Below are positions 9,650 to 20,125 of a DNA stretch of 42,468 bases, in pieces. The first letter of the stretch is position 1; the number at the start of each line of letters is the position of its first letter. Under the pieces are notes generated by a model. That model ran no database searches and was not told the DNA's origin. It worked only from the letters and a program-made list of their open reading frames with translations. Both the position numbers and the translations under genes were made by a program. Origin of the DNA: Pseudoneurospora amorphoporcata (Eukaryota > Ascomycota > Sordariomycetes > Sordariales > Sordariaceae); NCBI GenBank assembly GCA_033297205.1, contig MU859305.1, forward strand, positions 1-42,468. The letters are read 5' to 3'.

Positions 9650-11602
9650 TCACAGCAGTTCTGGCAGGCTGTATTCCTTGAGATTCTCTTCCAACGGCGC
9701 TACCACATGCCCATACACGAGTCTCCTGAACTCATCACCGTCAAGGTTTGGCTTCGGTGGGGGGAACTTGCACTTGATGCATCGTTCCACAGCGCGCTTG
9801 TAATTTGGGCCGCCTTTAGTCTCGAGCCTGCCAAGCAATGTTATTGCTGTCTCGTAATCGGAGAGGAATGACCCCAGCGTCGAAGGACCATGCTGTTGGA
9901 TATGGGACTTGCGGAAGGTGTCAAATGGTGTGCCGAGCATGATCTCAATGAGAATGATGCCCAGGAAGAGCATTCCCTGGTTTTGATGCACGCCAGCGAG
10001 CTCTTGTGGTGATTGAGCATCGAGTTGCATTGAATCCGATGTCTCAGGAAGTTGTTTGATGACGAAGGCTTCTTGAAAATGTGTCGTGCCATTGCATCGG
10101 ATGAGAAAGATGTCCTTGGTCGACACCTTGGTTGTGAGCCAAGGGGTTCCTGCCAGTTGAAGGACGCTGGATGCCAGGATGTAAGCAAGTCGTAGCCTGT
10201 CCTCGTCGTAGAAAGGGGAAGGTGCAGTGAGCTGCTCGGTCAATACATCATGGAGGGATATGAATGAGCATTTGTCAAAGCTGTCCGAAGGACGGAGATG
10301 ACCTAATGCGTAGAGACCGTATCTTTCCGTTACCGATGCATCAATTGCCGCTGGTCTGGTGATGTGGCCGCAACAACCGCTTGCTTGCAGGGTTGATAGC
10401 TGCCGTAGGGTTTCACAAAGGTCCATTATAATGTCTTCGTTTGAAGCTTCCGGTTTCGTGCTGGTAACCTCAAGGGTTAAGGTCTGAGTGGAGGACCTTG
10501 ATGACGGTTTCACCTCCACCTCTCGAGATGAGTAGCGAGACAGCAGGCCATGTCTCTTAGTTGTTGGCTTCTCTGAGAAGGAGAACCCAACGGTTTTCCG
10601 GGCCCGCTTTGTTGGACACTCAGGTTCCACAAGCGCAGTCGGCTGCTGGCAAGTGGAAACTTGACATTGCGGAGGTCGACTGGAAGGTTTGACCATAAAA
10701 GAAGACCATGGTCGATCGAGCTTTCCGTGTGCGGTGTCCTGATCGGATACCGCAAGCTTCAGGGACAAGTTCCTGACCACGTCTTCATCCTCATCGTCCG
10801 GTATGACGCTGGTGTAAGGAGGTGACGATAGCTTCAGTCCCAGAAGGTGAGAAGTAGGGCATTGGCAGGTACTCATGGCTGAGCACAGAGCCTGATAGAT
10901 ACCGCCAGATAGGGAATGAAATAGACGGTATAACCTCCCGTTAGATCGCTTGTTCCGCTCGGGCTCCAGGTCTGAGTTCTGGGAGGTCAATGCCTCTAAG
11001 CTTGAAACTCCATCTCGTATGCGAGTTAGCAGTTCCAGATACGCTGACTTATTAAAGGCGAATAAGAGCCTCTTAAGCTCCTTCCTAAAACTGACTCCTT
11101 GCTTATTTAACCGAGGCTAACGTACGGGTGTTGTTAGTAGGATCGTTCGTAGCAATTGATCATCTTTGCCCTCTTGTCTCAACACCTGAACTGCTGGGGG
11201 CTCTCTTACCTGACCATCCGGACCTGGAGGTATGTTCAACTTCTCTTGCAGCTCTTCAAGGGCGCGATTAATGTCTCTGACATTCTCCTCGAATATACGT
11301 GATGCTCTCCATAGCCTCTGCCGGATCCTGTCGTAGATCTCTGCTTTCTTCCAAAGGGGTCCGAACGGATTCTCGATCATTTGCTCGATAATGGGTGGTT
11401 GAGCTATCCCCATCAGCAGCTTCTCACAGACGTTTTGGAGCCTCACATGCTCTGTTTCCAATCCTTTCTTCAGGATCCTCAGCTCGCGTGTGTAAAATCG
11501 CCATGTTTGTATTGCCCCGGCACCTTTGGCATAGCCTTCCAAGGCAGAGATAATGAGAGGCAACGCCCCGAGGACAAGGCCCGCGACCTCGAATCCTGAC
11601 AT
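9650..11602 (-). CDS. DUF7580-like fungal protein, two exons, intact
   Basis: Gene model: exon 1 11602-11210, intron 11209-11117 (93 nt, GTAAGAG donor, CTAAC branch site, TTAG acceptor), exon 2 11116-9650, giving 619 residues in phase. The N-terminus MSGFEVAGLVLGALPLIISAL is the amphipathic leader seen in many fungal helical incompatibility-type proteins. It is followed by a helical, coiled-coil-prone segment (residues about 40-115), a low-complexity Ser/Pro/Lys linker and a C-terminal domain from about residue 370. That part has the feel of a protein-kinase C-lobe (YGLYALGHL, WLTTKVSTKDIFLI, LGIILIEIMLGTPF) but no recognisable catalytic HRD or DFG, so at most a pseudokinase. The start is the only ATG compatible with the leader. 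No premature stops or RIP signature. It is divergent from the C2H2/TPR gene, 436 bp away. Family name is from memory of similar proteins; function unknown. Confidence 0.8.
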
Positions 11603-12038
11603 AGCTGGAAACTCAGATATGAGCTCGGCCGGTTGATGAACTGAACAACTGTCACAACCGGGGCTGGTCAGCGGTAGAGGTGTATGTAATGAAATGGATA
11701 GGGGTAGATAGGTATCCAGGCGGCCATCATAGGAGTCAAGAGGAACACGTCGCTGTCAACATTGAGGTTTGAGCCCACCAAAACAAATCACAGTGGCGCA
11801 GTCCATCCTTCCTCCGCGCTGCTTAACCCCGCCTTTGGGTTGGCTGGTTGGGTACGTCTAGGGTTGCATCCTGCCTGCTTATGTAAGGCGGCTCAAGTGG
11901 GCCATTTTCCACGACTTCACCTCTCGCATCTCACTGTTCACTCCGAGTTTAAAGAAACCTCGATTTCCTTTAGTTACAAATCAACATACGGGATAGTACG
12001 GTCCCTTTGGAGCCAACAAGATTATTTACTCCGAACCC
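11603..12038. promoter_or_regulatory. Shared divergent intergenic region
   Basis: 436 bp between the start codons of two intact genes transcribed away from each other. Both promoters must lie here. I see no unambiguous TATA box or operator. Open frames in it are not supported. Confidence 0.5.
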
Positions 12039-14049
12039 ATGGCCAATATCTCGGCCTTGGTGCCTTCATGCCTCAACGGGTTTAGGTCACTGAACGACAG
12101 TCTTGCGGCCCTGCTCCCAGAGTCTGGCCGGGTAGACGGTGATATCCCCGAGGATCTTCGACCTTCAATCAAGAATGAGCTGGGCAGATTCCGAGTATGG
12201 GTAACGAATCTGGGGGCACATCGCACGGGGAATTCCTCATTAGATTACAGGCTACGGGATGCATCTCACATCAGGACCCAGGTGACCAATCTGTTGAACG
12301 GCCTGCTAGAATGCCTTCAGGATGGTGAGTTTGAGCCTTAAGAGATTCACAGCTCGTACAAGGCTAATGTGTGAGGTTGGGAATTACAGGAGCTTCAATA
12401 GCCAACGGAACAGTCGAACCGTGGGACAAAATGGAACCCACATCGGAGGATGAGGACTCAGACAGTGATGGCTTTGAACCTCATGCTCCTGCAGGTCTCA
12501 CGGAACTATCCCAGATTGTCTCTGAAGCTTCCGAAATAATCAACTGCCTCTTCACGCTATCTGTCTCGATCCATAATCCCGCCCCTCACGATCGATTCAG
12601 GCGGTCAGCAATGACGGACACCTCTCCCTACGAAGAGTTCGACACAGCCCATATCCGGCACAAGTTTCCTTCCGCAGATCAAGGAATCGTTAGGCAGCTT
12701 GGAAAAGCCAACTCCTTCAGGCGCCAGTATTTTCGGTATCGAGAGGAGCACCATCGGAAACTTGCGCAAGGACTGCCCGACGAGGGAATGGAGCCGCCAT
12801 GCGATGACACAAAGACAATAGCGGACAGCACTGTGGCCTCGTCTCTTCCGCAACACCTGAAGACATCCAAACTGGACGGTTCTGGCTTTGAAAACTGCGA
12901 CATCCGTTCCGAGGCTGGTCGAACCGAAAGCTCTTTTGCTCCCAGCTCTGCTCCTGATGGATCTAGATCAAGGATGCCTTCAATGCCAGACGAAGCACAA
13001 CAAGGGCCATTCGAGTGCCCCTTCTGTTACCGGGTGATATCAGTTAAGACAACGACAGAATGGAGGTGAGAAACACCCGATGGGCTACACTTCTTCAGGT
13101 TCTTTTCCATACTGATCACTCGCTGTGTAGAAAACATGTTTTTGGAGACTTGCGGCCTTACATCTGCCTATATCCGGACTGTTCCGCTGCAGGGCAAGAC
13201 TTCCAACGACGTCACCAGTGGATACAGCATGTCCAGAAAGCTCATTGGAAGATATTGCTCTGTCCTTTAGGGTGCAAAGACTTGTACATCGAAGACATAC
13301 TCGCACTGGAAGCCCATCTGGCAACGTTTCACAAGGAACATGCAGAGACTCTGAGCCCCGAGAGCCTCATTCAACTGTCCGAACAAGAAAGACCGCTTGA
13401 TACGTCCAAAAAATGCGAGTTATGTGACGAAGAGCTAGACTCGTTCAAGGCATACGCACGCCATGTTGGACGGCACCAAGAAGACGTAGCTCTGTTCGTG
13501 CTACCGGACCGTGGACTGGACGAGGAATCGCTAGAAGGCAAGGAGAAGGCGCTCGGACCGGATCATACGTCGACTCTCGATACAGTTAACAACTTGGGCA
13601 TTCTCTATTCGGATCAGGGCCGGCTAAAGGAGGCTGAAACGATGTATCAGCGAGCGCTAGAAGGCAAGGAGAAGGCGCTCGGACCGGATCATACGTCGAC
13701 TCTCAGTACAGTTAACAACTTGGGCCTTCTCTATTCGGATCAGGGCCGGCTAAAGGAGGCTGAAACGATGTATCAGCGAGCGCTAGAAGGCAAGGAGAAG
13801 GCGCTCGGACCGGATCATACGTCGACTCTCAATACAGTTTACAACTTGGGCATTCTCTATCAGACTCAGGGCCGGCTAAAGGAGGCTGAAGTGATGTATC
13901 AGCGGGCGCTGTCTGGTTATTCAGCAGCCTTAGGCTCGTCCCACGCGAAATCTCTCCTTGTCGTAAAGAATATAGCATCTTTACAACTTGCAAAAGGTAG
14001 CCTCTCCCTGCAAGAACTAATAGTTAAGTTTGCTAACATTAACAACTAG
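12039..14049 (+). CDS. C2H2 zinc-finger / TPR-repeat protein, three exons
   Basis: Exons 12039-12324, 12390-13065 and 13131-14049, with two 65-nt introns (GTGAGT...TACAG and GTGAGA...TGTAG), join in phase to 626 residues. Residues 1-300 are helical with a Ser/Asp-rich acidic patch. Residues 305 to about 445 form the fungal multi-finger module: CPFC at 305-308, then CLYPDC, HVQKAHW, CPLGC, HLATFHKEH and CELC...HVGRH. Residues 455-580 are three kinesin-light-chain-type TPRs of exactly 42 residues that are nearly identical to one another. A partial fourth unit and a short tail follow. In fungi this finger module often heads NLRs; here no NACHT or NB-ARC lies between fingers and TPRs, so the gene may be a natural fusion or a deletion derivative. 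Coding sequence is intact, so probably expressed. Partner and ligand unknown. Confidence 0.85.
13531..13908 (+). repeat. 126-bp tandem units encoding TPRs (three)
   Basis: Three head-to-tail 126-bp units within exon 3, differing at only a few bases (LD/LS/LN after TST, GILY/GLLY, SDQG/TQG). A diverged single unit of the same family recurs at 22105-22243. Such high internal identity implies recent amplification or gene conversion. Confidence 0.93.
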
Positions 14050-14700
14050 GTTCATCGTGAGAAATCGAATCGTCGTTCAATTCTTCTTCGGCAGATAAAA
14101 TTACCTCCACGGTAGTTGAAGCTCCGCTTCAATTAGGTTCATCAGCTGCGACTAAGACGTCGTTGTGGAGGAGGCGCTCAAAAATTTGGAATAGCTTGCG
14201 AGATAAGATACGCAGAACCCCTACGAGAACTACGCCATCTGAATCGACGGAAGGCTGAACATAAAGTTGGAATTGCGTTGTAGTAAGTGTGACGGCATGG
14301 CCGTCAGAGTGCTCATGGCACATTACATTATATAGATCCACTTGGGCTTACACTCGTAGCTCCATAGGGTCGTGGGTATAAAACCTCTCCCTCTCGTTTA
14401 CCTTCCTAGTTAGGCCTTTCTGCTTCTTCAATTCAGTATCTTCGATTCAACGTGTGCCTCGCTCAGTCTTTGTACGTGCCAAGGCCTCGCGCCGTCACAG
14501 TAAGGTGACTTAGCTGTTATGCAATGTAGTGACTTTACAACTTCCTGCAACAAGTAGCTAGGGATCTGTTTCGGGTTTGTGAGGTTGACGATGAGGTAGC
14601 TAAGATAATGTATGCCTAGCCCACCTCATGGCCTCAGCTGGGCTTGGCGAGAGCGGAGGTGATGAAAACGGTTCGAGAAACGGCGGCGTTTTTGCCCGAG
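14050..14700. other. Intergenic, no gene recognised
   Basis: About 650 bp downstream of the C2H2/TPR gene. It starts with the 3' flank and passes into repeat sequence at about 14700. Nothing coding is recognised. Confidence 0.5.
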
Positions 14701-14704
14701 TCAT

Positions 14705-14920
14705 CCAAACCCCGCACAAGAGAAAAGTTGGGACAGGTTCCCGTTCCGGGTCGAGAAATGGCGTTTGCTCATTCTTTTCTCGCATCTCTTTAATCAATCA
14801 ATCCTTCGAGAGGTGCGGAAATATAGCTGATAGTGATTGTAGGGAGCTGTGTTTCTAAATATAGCGGTCAGAACCCTAACCCTAGTGCTGGCTGAGCCAG
14901 CACTAGGGTTAGAGTTCCTC
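14705..14920 (+). repeat. Telomere-like palindromic repeat, copy 2
   Basis: Core 14871-14917: CCCTAACCCTAG and CTAGGGTTAGAGTT arms around TGCTGGCTGAGCCAGCA. The left flank (CACAAGAGAAAAGTTGG... through CTTCGAGAGGTGCGG) is shared with copy 3 at 30230-30330. Confidence 0.82.
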
Positions 14921-14948
14921 AACCACCTGGTCGATGTGAGTAGTCTGC

Positions 14949-15207
14949 TATCGCCGTAACACGTGACTGACACCAATGTCCGCTAAATTCGGTAGGGGTG
15001 GCAGGCAATCTCACAAGCGACGTGGTTACGAGAGACGGAGCTGAATATGTTGATTCCAAGTCTATAGTAGAATCGCAAGATAAAGAATAAAAGAGGAAAA
15101 CGTGCAAAGGCGCGCCTGGCGCCCAGCGTTTCAACCTAGGGCTAAGGTGGCCTGTGCACGCGGTACGACATCACGTGCCGGGACCCATCCGCCAGTGCCG
15201 TAACATT
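14949..15207 (-). mobile_element. Solo-LTR-like repeat
   Basis: Read on the minus strand it begins TGTTACGGCACTGGCGG and ends near the same TGTTACGGC motif at 14958. Related copies lie at 26748-26960 (plus), 38592-38850 (minus) and, partly, 30470-30525. No internal retroelement genes accompany it, so a solo LTR is the simplest reading. Exact ends and target duplication were not resolved. Confidence 0.5.
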
Positions 15208-15209
15208 AC

Positions 15210-16092
15210 CCCCCCCGGGTAGAAAAAGACTCGTCCCCCGTCGTGCAAAATGCACAGAAAGCTAGAATACATGTAAAGTAGGTGCAGACCCCAAAATCCT
15301 CGCGTCACCTCCTCGCATCACTTACTCGCACCGACGTGTCGTCTTATCAGTCGTGTCCCTTTTCTCGCGGGCACGTTATCGTCGTCGTGATCTGGATCAA
15401 ACTCCTCCGCGTCCGCCGCCTCTAGCCAGTCTTCACCAATGTCCTACGAGACCCAAGCCTCCGAACGACCTACTTAATCATTGACGTACCTTCAGCACCC
15501 ATGTCGGTGGTACAAAGCCGCATGTTAAACCGCGACCCCCTGCATCTAGACTACGGAGGACCATGTAGCTGTGGCAACGCTACTACAAGTGTGTTGGCTC
15601 ACCCAAGCACCACCAAGGAAGAGACCACTTATCCGGTCGAGGAGAATCGAGGCCTCTACCACTGTACCAAGCTTAGCCAGGACTGGTATCACGGGGCGAG
15701 AGGGCACCGTTAGGGGTATGGTAAGATATGCGTTGTTGTGCGAAGGAGAGAAAAGGAGGATGTGCGTGGAGGACTGGCTATATGGGCAAGAGCCCAGACA
15801 GGCCTGTCCGTGTGCGCGGACGTGCAGTGCGACAATGTCATAGGCTAACCCGGTGATAATTGGGCAGTTACAGGTTAATCCGTGGCATCTGGACCGCACA
15901 GGCACCTGTAAAAGGAGAGTCAAGGGATGGAATAGTCTTGCTTCTTCATAATGAAATACGTCATCTTGACAACAGCAGAAGGTACCAGAATCTACAAAAT
16001 TCTTATAAATTTACCTATCCTCCCAGACCCTTCTGGTGGCACGCTAGGAAAAAGAAATAAAGAGAAAGGAATTAAGGATGACTTGGAGTAAA
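15210..16092. other. Duplicated non-coding segment downstream of the NLR
   Basis: Held in common with 38855-39718. Open frames in it are not conserved between the copies. Around 15780-15830 several short palindromes crowd together (GGGC/GCCC, GACAGGCCTGTC, GTCCG/CGGAC). Near 39507 the other copy has a T-arm-like ACGGGTTCATCCCGT. A non-autonomous element is possible, but I cannot name it. Confidence 0.4.
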
Positions 16093-17420
16093 CTATATGT
16101 CTTGTGAGAAGCCAATAAACCAAACCAGTCCCGATGCACAGCCGATGGATATCATCCGTCCCTGGACATTACAACAAACCGATCGGTAATTCGGTGGTAA
16201 CCAGAGTACGTTCTGGCCGTTGCAAGTAATCCAAGACCTATCCTGTCCCAAGCTATAGCTATGGCTCTCTGGATTATCTAGTACAACTTGGCTTTCGGTA
16301 GTTTCTGTAACTATTTTAATACGTCCAACGTTGGTATGTAGGTAGCGATTGGTAGGGTCAAACGAGATATCGGTCATTATAGTACTAGTAGGAATCGTCT
16401 GGAGGCAGCTCCCCGACGCCGGATCCCAGATCTTGATCGTGTTGTCCCTTGAACCGGACGCCAGCCGCTGGCTATTAGGCGAGAAGGCTACGGAGTAAAC
16501 AAAGCCGCTATGGCCTTCTAGGGTCTGGAGGCAGCTCCCCGACGCCGGATCCCAGATCTTAATCGTGTGGTCATACGAACCGGACGCAAGCCGCTGGCCA
16601 TCAGGCGAGAAGGCCACGGAGGTAACGGAGCCGCTATGGCCTTTTAGGGTTTGGAGGTAGCTCCCCAAGATCGTGTCGTCATCCGAACCGGACGCCAGCC
16701 GCTGGCCATCAGGCGAGAAGGCCACGGAGATAACAGGGCGGCTATGGCCTTCTAGGGTCTGGAGGCAGCTCCCCGACGCCGGATCCCAGATCTTGATCGT
16801 GTTGTCCCTTGAACCGGACGCCAGCCGCTGGCTATTAGGCGAGAAGGCTACNNNNNNNNNNNNNNNNNNNNNNNNNNNNNNNNNNNNNNNNNNNNNNNNN
16901 NNNNNNNNNNNNNNNNNNNNNNNNNNNNNNNNNNNNNNNNNNNNNNNNNNTCATACGAACCGGACGCAAGCCGCTGGCCATCAGGCGAGAAGGCCACGGA
17001 GGTAACGGAGCCGCTATGGCCTTTTAGGGTTTGGAGGTAGCTCCCCGACGCCGGATCCCAGATCTTGATCGTGTTGTCCCACGAACCGGACGCCAGCCGC
17101 TGGCCATCCGGCGAGAAGACCACGGAGGAAACCCGGCCGCTATGGCCTTCGAGGGTTCGGAGGCAGCTCCCCGACGCCGGATCCCAGATCTTGATCGTGT
17201 TGTCCCACGAACCGGACGCCAGCCGCTGGCCATCCGGCGAGAAGACCACGGAGGTAACCGAGCCGCTATGGCCTTCGAGGGTTCGGAGGCAGCTCCCCGA
17301 CGCCGGATCCCAGATCTTGATCGTTTCATTATCCGAACAGGACGCAAGCCGCTGGCCATCAGGTGAGAAGGCTACGGAGAAAACGTAGTGGCTATGGCCT
17401 TCTAGGGTCTGGAGGCATGC
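16093..17420 (-). repeat. WD40 array, 126-bp near-identical units
   Basis: At least eight visible units sharing FSPDGQRLASGS and IKIWDPASGS. Differences concentrate at a few positions: after GHS (HY, GS, GR, GF, RP), before SV (F, T, S, Y, I) and in the S-x-D-x-T loop (WDN, YDH, RDN, DDD). These correspond to the face positions known to diversify in HNWD-family proteins. Confidence 0.9.
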
Positions 17421-19535
17421 ATTCCAGTCCAATTCCACAGCCGGCTTAGTTCGAATCCATTCAGGTTCTTCTGCCCTGAAATTCCTTTTTATCAAGCTAC
17501 CGCTTGGAGCAAATACAAGCGCTGATACGTATGCTTGAAGTGGAGCTTGCTCTATTATTGATTTATACGATAGAGCAAACCGGTAAGCATCCCAAACAAG
17601 CTTTGATAACTGCGACTGATTATTACCTCCCTATATCTTTAGTTAGACCAAGTTTCTAGGGCGGAGTTAGACTTATACTTACTAGCAGGCCCTCGAGCTT
17701 TCTTATAGCAACAACGCCCGCAGGCATAGCTTGGAGTAGACTTAGAGCTTCCAGCCAGTAAAGGTACTTCGTCTCAATAAATTCATGGACAACCTTCTCA
17801 TCCCGTAAATGGTCATGCCCTTTTGTGTTCGTGCCAGAAACCGAGTCACGCAAGTGATCAACCCAGTAGACGCACGAGTACCGCACCTTCGCTAGCGGGT
17901 CCGGATTCGGTGCTTGGACCTTGTCGCTCGGAAATCCCGGTGCCCTTAAGCCGTATATGTCGCGTCGCAGTGTTGCAGACATGGCATCACGTGACCTCGA
18001 GAAGATGGTATAGTGTACATCTTCTTTCCCAGAAGGAAAAATCCACTTGAATGTCTCCAGAGAAGCTTGGTTGCCAGCTTTATCAGAGGCATTGCCAAGT
18101 AGAAAGTCCTTGGCTGATTGATGGACAAAATAAATCGTTCGTTCTCGCAGCGTTAGAAATGAACCGCAAAGCCGTATGATCGCTTCCAGGGATTTAGGAT
18201 TGTTGCGAATATTATTAGGTAGCTCGACGAGAGTGGCTAATTCATGAAGACTGATTGGTCGGTGAACAATTGCGGTAATGGCAAGAATGTCTTTGCAAAG
18301 ATCGGAATCCTGGGATAGGCTTATATCCTGTTTCATCCGCGCGTATAGAGCATCCAGCCCGGGTGGAAACATATGTAGGATCCCTTCGACATGCCATTCC
18401 TCGACCTCTAGGTCTGCAAGTGCTTGGCAGACCAACGCCACCCAGAGGAACGTATCTTGCGCGTTGGAGTGCAAATAGTCATGAACGACGTTTTTCGTAG
18501 CAAGATTGTACTCCTTCAGCTCTTCTAGTTCGTCCACCTTGTACCGGATGAATGCATCGACAGCTGTCGCGACGGATTTTGCATTTAGCTCCAGGGATAC
18601 GTTTAATTTGGTTGTAGCTCTCTTCAATCCTTTCTCGATTTGCGGCCAGTTACGACTCGAAACAATCCACTTGACTCGAGAAGATCTAGATGATTGCTGG
18701 GCGATTAAGTCGAGAAGCTGCGGCAGGTCTGTTGTAACGCACTCGTCAAGCGCGTCAATGACTAGGTAAGTCGTTCGGAGGCTTGGGTCTCGTAGGATGT
18801 TGGTGAAGATTCTCGACAGGGCGTCCCACGTATTTGCATCTTTGAAGAGGCCTTCGCCTGCACGGTCGTACTCACTCCGCACGTGTGAGAGGATAGATGG
18901 CTGCTGGTTACTAAGTAGGTAGATTAGGCCGCGCAGTACAGCGGTTGCATTGTTGATGCGAGAGTCGGTAGCTTGGCAGAAGAAGTAGGCCACATTGCAG
19001 TGGCGCGCGTTGGCAGTATCGCCTTGATCCAGCTCATTGATAATACCGCACAGCAACATAGTCTTCCCTTTGCCGGGGTCGCCCTTGATCCAGAGCAGTC
19101 GGTGCTGTGGGTCGTCACGCCATTGTTGATAGTCAGCGTTATTGAGGACCCAACGATATAAGTTCCGCAAGAGGCCGCCTTTGGTCCGTTCGATGCGGAC
19201 TTTATCATCGCGAGGATCGGTAAGGCGCAAGTGCTTCAGGCATTGCTGGTCCTTCTCTGAGATTGCATGGCGTCCCGGTCAGTCTTGATGAAGACGTGGT
19301 GAGGAATCAGTGTACTGACCTTGCTTCTCACGTTCTTGATCAGTCACAGAGCAAGGAGCTGTTGGATGTTAGCACAAGCCTATACCGTCACCACCCGTAA
19401 TGGAAACCTACATCCATGGAAGTTGCAGTTGTTGTATTGAGGCCCGGCGGCATTGTTGTTATGCTGAACCCCCGGGCCGGTATTGGCATTGGAGAAACCC
19501 GAACCAGAATTGTAGAAAGACCAGGACCTTTTCAT
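16093..19535 (-). CDS. NACHT-WD40 NLR with Gly/Asn-rich amyloid-like N-terminus
   Basis: Model: exon 1 19535-19412, intron 53 nt, exon 2 19358-19320, intron 63 nt, exon 3 19256-17683, intron 52 nt (GTAAGTA...GATATAG), exon 4 17630-16093, all in phase up to the N run. The first 41 residues start MKRSWSFYNSGSG and hold repeated Gly/Asn/Gln-rich blocks (GPGVQHNNN, GPQYNN). The NACHT domain has Walker A GDPGKGKT at residues 113-120 and Walker B LVIDALDE at 219-226, preceded by the LRLTDPRDDK signature of the HET-E/HNWD family. A winged-helix-like region (YFVHQSAKDFLL) follows, then WD40 units of 42 residues: four before the gap and four after it, one of them short by six residues, then a C-terminal cap. 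The family acts as NTP-dependent oligomerising receptors in non-self recognition. The N-run prevents stating the true repeat number. Introns 1 and 2 are predicted from sequence only. Confidence 0.82.
16852..16950. other. Assembly gap (99 N)
   Basis: The run of N lies inside the WD40 array. Flanking units are near-identical, so the assembler probably failed to resolve repeat number. The real length of the missing sequence is unknown, and reading frame across it has no meaning. Confidence 0.97.
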
Positions 19536-19634
19536 GTTGCAAGGATTGAGCTTCGGGATGTGTATAACGCTTGCTTACAAGATCAAACGTGTGGAATTAA
19601 AGGAGTTGATCGTCTTGCAATATTCAGGGAGAAA

Positions 19635-19926
19635 GCGAGGGGGTTGACAGAACGGAACGAAGAGATGAATATTGTCCAACTGGTTGGCCAACCATAATTT
19701 CAAAGGTGTAGCGTCCCCAAACTTTGGTTTGCAGCTCAGAAGACTCATCCCCAACCAAAGGTGGTCTCAAAGCTGTGGGAAGGCGAATGTGCTAGCGAAA
19801 TGTGCACATTTGCGGCATCAGCTGTTGACGCCTGGCCTTCCAGATCAGCCTAGGTGTCAAGATGCCCAATGGACACTACCTGTTAATGCCCAAATTCCCA
19901 ATCTGGCGTGGGTCGGTGATACCGGA
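19635..19926. other. Non-coding sequence upstream of the NLR
   Basis: Upstream flank of the NACHT-WD40 gene, outside the duplicated segment. It includes a perfect 14-bp palindrome AAATGTGCACATTT (19798-19811). No gene recognised. Confidence 0.45.
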
Positions 19927-20125
19927 AATGGCTGGATTCCCAGCCATTACCTGTATCCCTGTATAGCTTAGATTAGCTGTGGCAGCCCAGATTAGCTGGG
20001 CTGTCATGGAGGTTTCCATGACCAGTCTGGGCATCCAGACTGCAGTGCTCAAGCCACCCCGTGGCTTGTGCCCTGGCTCTCTGCACGGCATATCCTTTCT
20101 GTGCAGACGGCTGGCTGGGACAGCC
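19927..20125. repeat. Chain of seven short hairpins
   Basis: Perfect stems in series: AATGGCTGG/CCAGCCATT (19927-19948, 4-nt loop), CAGCCCAG/CTGGGCTG (19983-20003), GTCATGGA/TCCATGAC (20003-20022), CAGTCTGG/CCAGACTG (20023-20042), CAAGCCAC/GTGGCTTG (20050-20068), then CTGCAC/GTGCAG (20081-20106) and GGCTG/CAGCC (20109-20125). The second to fourth are back to back. Each has a different sequence and the first five have loops of 3-5 nt, so this is not a tandem repeat. A structured RNA or part of a hairpin-rich mobile element are the candidates. Confidence 0.85.

Larger units (their letters stand above)
14829..19634. repeat. Segmental duplication, copy 1 (better preserved)
   Basis: Matches 38482-42373 in the same orientation, covering the palindromic repeat, an LTR-like repeat, about 1 kb of non-coding sequence and the whole NACHT-WD40 gene. 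The size difference is mainly WD40 repeat number (at least eight units here, one there). Copy 2 carries most of the C-to-T and G-to-A changes. Confidence 0.9.

Noticed and set aside
15501..15843. Plus-strand open frames in the duplicated segment
   Set aside because: The equivalent frames at 39146-39382 differ in length and are not maintained; amino-acid composition is unremarkable.
17031..17388. Plus-strand and other-frame open frames over the WD40 array
   Set aside because: They are Arg-rich shadows of the 126-bp repeat and show no WD motif; the minus-strand frame with the GHS and IKIWD signatures is the real one.
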